Assembly (NCBI GenBank): GCA_947846985.1
Contig: CANTUZ010000010.1
Location: 24,847,095-24,911,094 of the forward strand
Source: Fratercula arctica
Taxonomy: Eukaryota; Chordata; Aves; Charadriiformes; Alcidae
Reading direction: 5' to 3'
DNA length: 64,000 nt
This document shows positions 61,360 through 64,000 of the stretch, one piece after another (within the stretch, counting starts at the first letter, position 1; each line of letters starts with the position of its first letter). The translations under genes and the position numbers were made by a program. The notes below the pieces were generated by a model that saw nothing but the letters and a program-made list of their open reading frames with translations, was not told the origin of the DNA and searched no databases.

Positions 61360-61618
61360 TGGATGGTGCCATTTTTCCTAGTGTAAAGGGTATGCAAGTA
61401 AACTTCAAAAGATAAATGAGCCTTTGCACTCCAATATAATTTCTCTACAATCCTATGTCTTATTTATACATTCGGAAAGTAGACAAAACGGTGATGTTTT
61501 GGCTCGCAGAGCCTTCAGGGTGTATAAATAACATGTATTATTGCATATAAATTATATTGGAGTGTAGACGCTCATTCATCTTTTGAAATTTATCTGCATA
61601 GTTTAGTGTTTCCATCCA
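61360..61618. repeat. long imperfect palindrome (about 260 bp)
   Basis: The two halves are reverse complements about a centre near 61495. The best block pairs 61401-61442 with 61549-61590 at 37 of 42 positions, with no gap. TATTTATACA (61461-61470) pairs perfectly with 61521-61530 about the same centre. TATGCA (61391) pairs with TGCATA (61595). The tip is AAAAC-GGTGAT-GTTTT (61485-61500). TGGATGG (61360) pairs with CCATCCA (61612) after a small offset. Pairing therefore runs from tip to base. Such structure is typical of palindromic miniature DNA transposons, including ancient vertebrate ones later kept as conserved non-coding elements. I do not recognise the family and see no clear target duplication. 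Confidence 0.88.
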
Positions 61619-64000
61619 CAAATGCTTGAAACCAATCTGGCACCCGCAGGAAGTGATATGTCTCCATGCCAAAAAAATGGCACTGAGGGAAGTGTCTCTC
61701 AAGGAGTTGACTGTAACATATACTCTGTTTGCTACCATGCCCACAAATGCAAATTTGTCTAATCAAAGGGATTGAATTGTTGATTATTGTGATATACCCA
61801 TCTTCCCAGGTTTCCAGGTCTGGAGCTGTTGATTTCTGTCAACACCTTAGCAGCTAAAGCTACATAAATTAGACCCTTTACAGCCAGTTAGGTACAAGTA
61901 CGCTTTCTTGGTATCGTATGCTTCTTTTGCTAATTCTCTTAGTAAATAATTTTATTATTTGCATCACTAGTTCCTGCAGACTAACTGAAGTCCTTAGGCC
62001 AGGTTCACTCCAACAGGTGCGTGAGGTTGCGAATTCCCTGTGCATCTGATATAAAACCTGTTAATATACCTCTTTTAAAAATAGAGCCAAGAAGACTGGA
62101 GGACTGCAGTGTGGGTGGAGAGAGTGAACAGAGGTGTAGGGGTTTTGGAAAGTGTCTTCCACGAGGGATTAGAGAAATGGGAGGGCTGAATCTGGAAATA
62201 AGCTTTTGTGCAGAAGTTGAGAGATAAGGAAAGGAACCAGACACAGCTGCAGGGGCGTTGCAGCAGTCTATTACTTGAGTAGAGGCAGAATATGATACGC
62301 CTTTTCCTTCTCTTTCTCAGCTCTCTGCCGTACCTACCCACCTTTCATCCACCAAAATGCCGTTAGGTAGAATATGCAAAAATCCTTCATACTCCCTGGT
62401 GGTTGCTGGTGTGCAAATTTGTGAACAATGCTTTTGGCAGATTCTGCCACTTGTGTTTGTTGAGCCCCTCTCCCAAAAGGAGTTGGAAAGCTGTAAAAAG
62501 TATGGAGCAAATGCTGCTGTCTTGCTTTGCCAGAACGTGGAAAGAGTGGACGTGGATGCTGAGTACAAGAGGGGTGCGTGGTGGCTTGGTAGGAAATGTG
62601 AGGATGGGCAGCCCAGCAGGAAGTGCAGGCAGTGGTCTCTCTCCTGTTGATGGTACGGTGTTCCTGGAACACACAAACCCTAATTCTGGCCTTATCAGAA
62701 TAGGTGATGTACAGGTATTGGGAGACCCCTGCAGGTTAACAAAAGGGAAGTTTGGTGTAGAACTTGTGAAAATTCAGAGCTAGTCAGAGCAGTGGGTTCA
62801 TACATCCTTCTCTCCATTTAAACACTCCCATAGGTATAAACCCAACACAGGTTGCCTAAGAATCACGTTCTGCACCTGCTGAAGTCTTGTCTTAGATCTG
62901 ATTGAAACATACTGCCTCCTAGAGCCCCTTAAACTGCCTGTTGCTTCAGTCTGTGGTGTAGCTACTTTTATTTCAAGAGCAGGGAGAAGTTCAAGGTGGT
63001 TGAGGGTGAGGCTCCTTTGGGAATCCCACAAGGTACTGTCTTTAGGCAGTAAAATGCTCTTTAAAATTGACCCATAGTGTATTATATAGCATATAAATGA
63101 TGTGGGACAGAACTTGGGGTCTTTGCTTCCAGTCCTAGCGTTTTCCAACCCAGAGAAAATACTGCTTCTTGATTTCTTCCCCCCCTAACATTCCAATGAT
63201 ACCAGTTGCTCAACATCCCCCCATCCTTCCACCCAAGGTGGAATTGCTCAGGAAACACAAGAAAACCCTGTGGACTATGTATGTTCTATCTTGTTTTTAA
63301 ATACTATAAATGCAGATGTGAGAGACTTTTATTGATTCTTTCTCCCTCCCCAGTACACTGCTCTATTAATAACAAATGCAACAATATGTTATAAATACTC
63401 AGAACACCAATGTGTTAGCATAAAACCAGCAATAAATTCCCATCCTTTGCATAAAAGTGAAAATGCCTAATAGTGTGCTCTGCAATTTGCTCACACTAAG
63501 AGCAATCAAGAGCCATACATAATGTAAAGGTGCGGCTGCGAGTAACCAGAACATACAGGATAATTCCATTTTGCTTTTAGAGGAGCTGATCTTTGAAGAG
63601 GTCCCTAATGAGATTCTACTTGGCTCAGAGTAACCTAACAGTTTAGCGCTGCACCTTGCATGGAATGGTGGGGTTCAGAGTAGGAACCAGTAGTTATGAC
63701 TATGTTAATTGGTTTATATTTTCCCCATCTTGTGTTAAGATCTGGAATTTATCCTATAGCCACATGATGAAACATCTGTTAAAAAAAGCAGACAGAGTTG
63801 CACCAAATGTTAAACTTGCTTATTTTAAATAAGGATGAAATGTTCGGTTTAATACTGGAATTTCTCTAAGTGTATAGTTTTGGACAGTTGAAAGTGGGAA
63901 CACTGAAATATTATGTAATGTATTGATGCAATTGTAATGTAATGATGGAATGACAAACAGGTTTGGAGGTTTTGCATTTGTTTGTTTATGTGGCGCATCA
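61619..64000. other. unique DNA, no gene seen
   Basis: Overlapping frames up to 126 codons around 62317-62783 lie on both strands without domains. The part 63410-63740 is repeat-free, has mixed composition and looks conserved, but this is only an impression. Confidence 0.5.

Noticed and set aside
62317..62783. Cluster of overlapping 95-126 codon frames on both strands
   Set aside because: Frames overlap on both strands, contain no recognised domain, and local composition explains the scarcity of stops.

Overview
This window reads as non-coding DNA from a bird nuclear genome. The best evidence is repeat content. There is a well-preserved CR1 LINE 3' end on the plus strand (29905-30262) and a longer, older CR1 on the minus strand (about 51335-52550). 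Several very decayed L3/CR1-like LINE remnants and MIR-like SINE remnants are also present, a mix typical of sauropsids and of birds in particular. The DNA is AT-rich, full of homopolymer runs and lacks dense CpG. I found no protein-coding exon, RNA gene, CpG-island promoter, CRISPR array or bacterial-type operon that I can defend. Open frames are short and mostly chance. The longest (188 codons, minus strand, 56933-57499) lies in a local GC-rich patch and has no recognised domain. The window could be a long intron or an intergenic region; the sequence alone does not say which.

Layout. 1-13 kb: unique AT-rich sequence with a conserved-looking block near 7.2-7.6 kb and a CG/CT microsatellite at 10981-11028. 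13.0-14.5 kb: an ancient plus-strand L3/CR1-like LINE with recognisable reverse transcriptase remnants. 14.5-29.9 kb: mostly unique sequence with homopolymers, a G10-A-G10 tract at 17.7 kb, MIR-like SINEs at 18.7 and 28.8 kb, a doubtful L3 scrap at 22.0 kb, an L3-type 3' end at 28.1 kb and A/C-rich low complexity at 26.6-26.8 kb. 29.9-30.5 kb: a CR1 followed immediately by three nearly identical 59-bp tandem units that themselves resemble LINE sequence, then T26. 30.5-47.5 kb: a long unique stretch. 47.6-48.3 kb: a minus-strand L3-like LINE that appears to be split by a 218-bp insertion with 8-bp direct repeats; a MIR-like SINE follows at 48.8 kb. 51.3-52.6 kb: the minus-strand CR1. 56.1-57.5 kb: a conserved-looking AT-rich block, a MIR-like fragment and the GC-rich patch. 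61.36-61.62 kb: a long imperfect palindrome.

There is no set of genes here that works together. The strongest unexplained structure is the roughly 260-bp palindrome at 61360-61618, whose arms pair from the tip outwards. It resembles the class of ancient palindromic transposon-derived elements that are sometimes retained as conserved non-coding DNA. Repeat family names come from recall of consensus patterns, not from a database search, and boundaries of old repeats are approximate.
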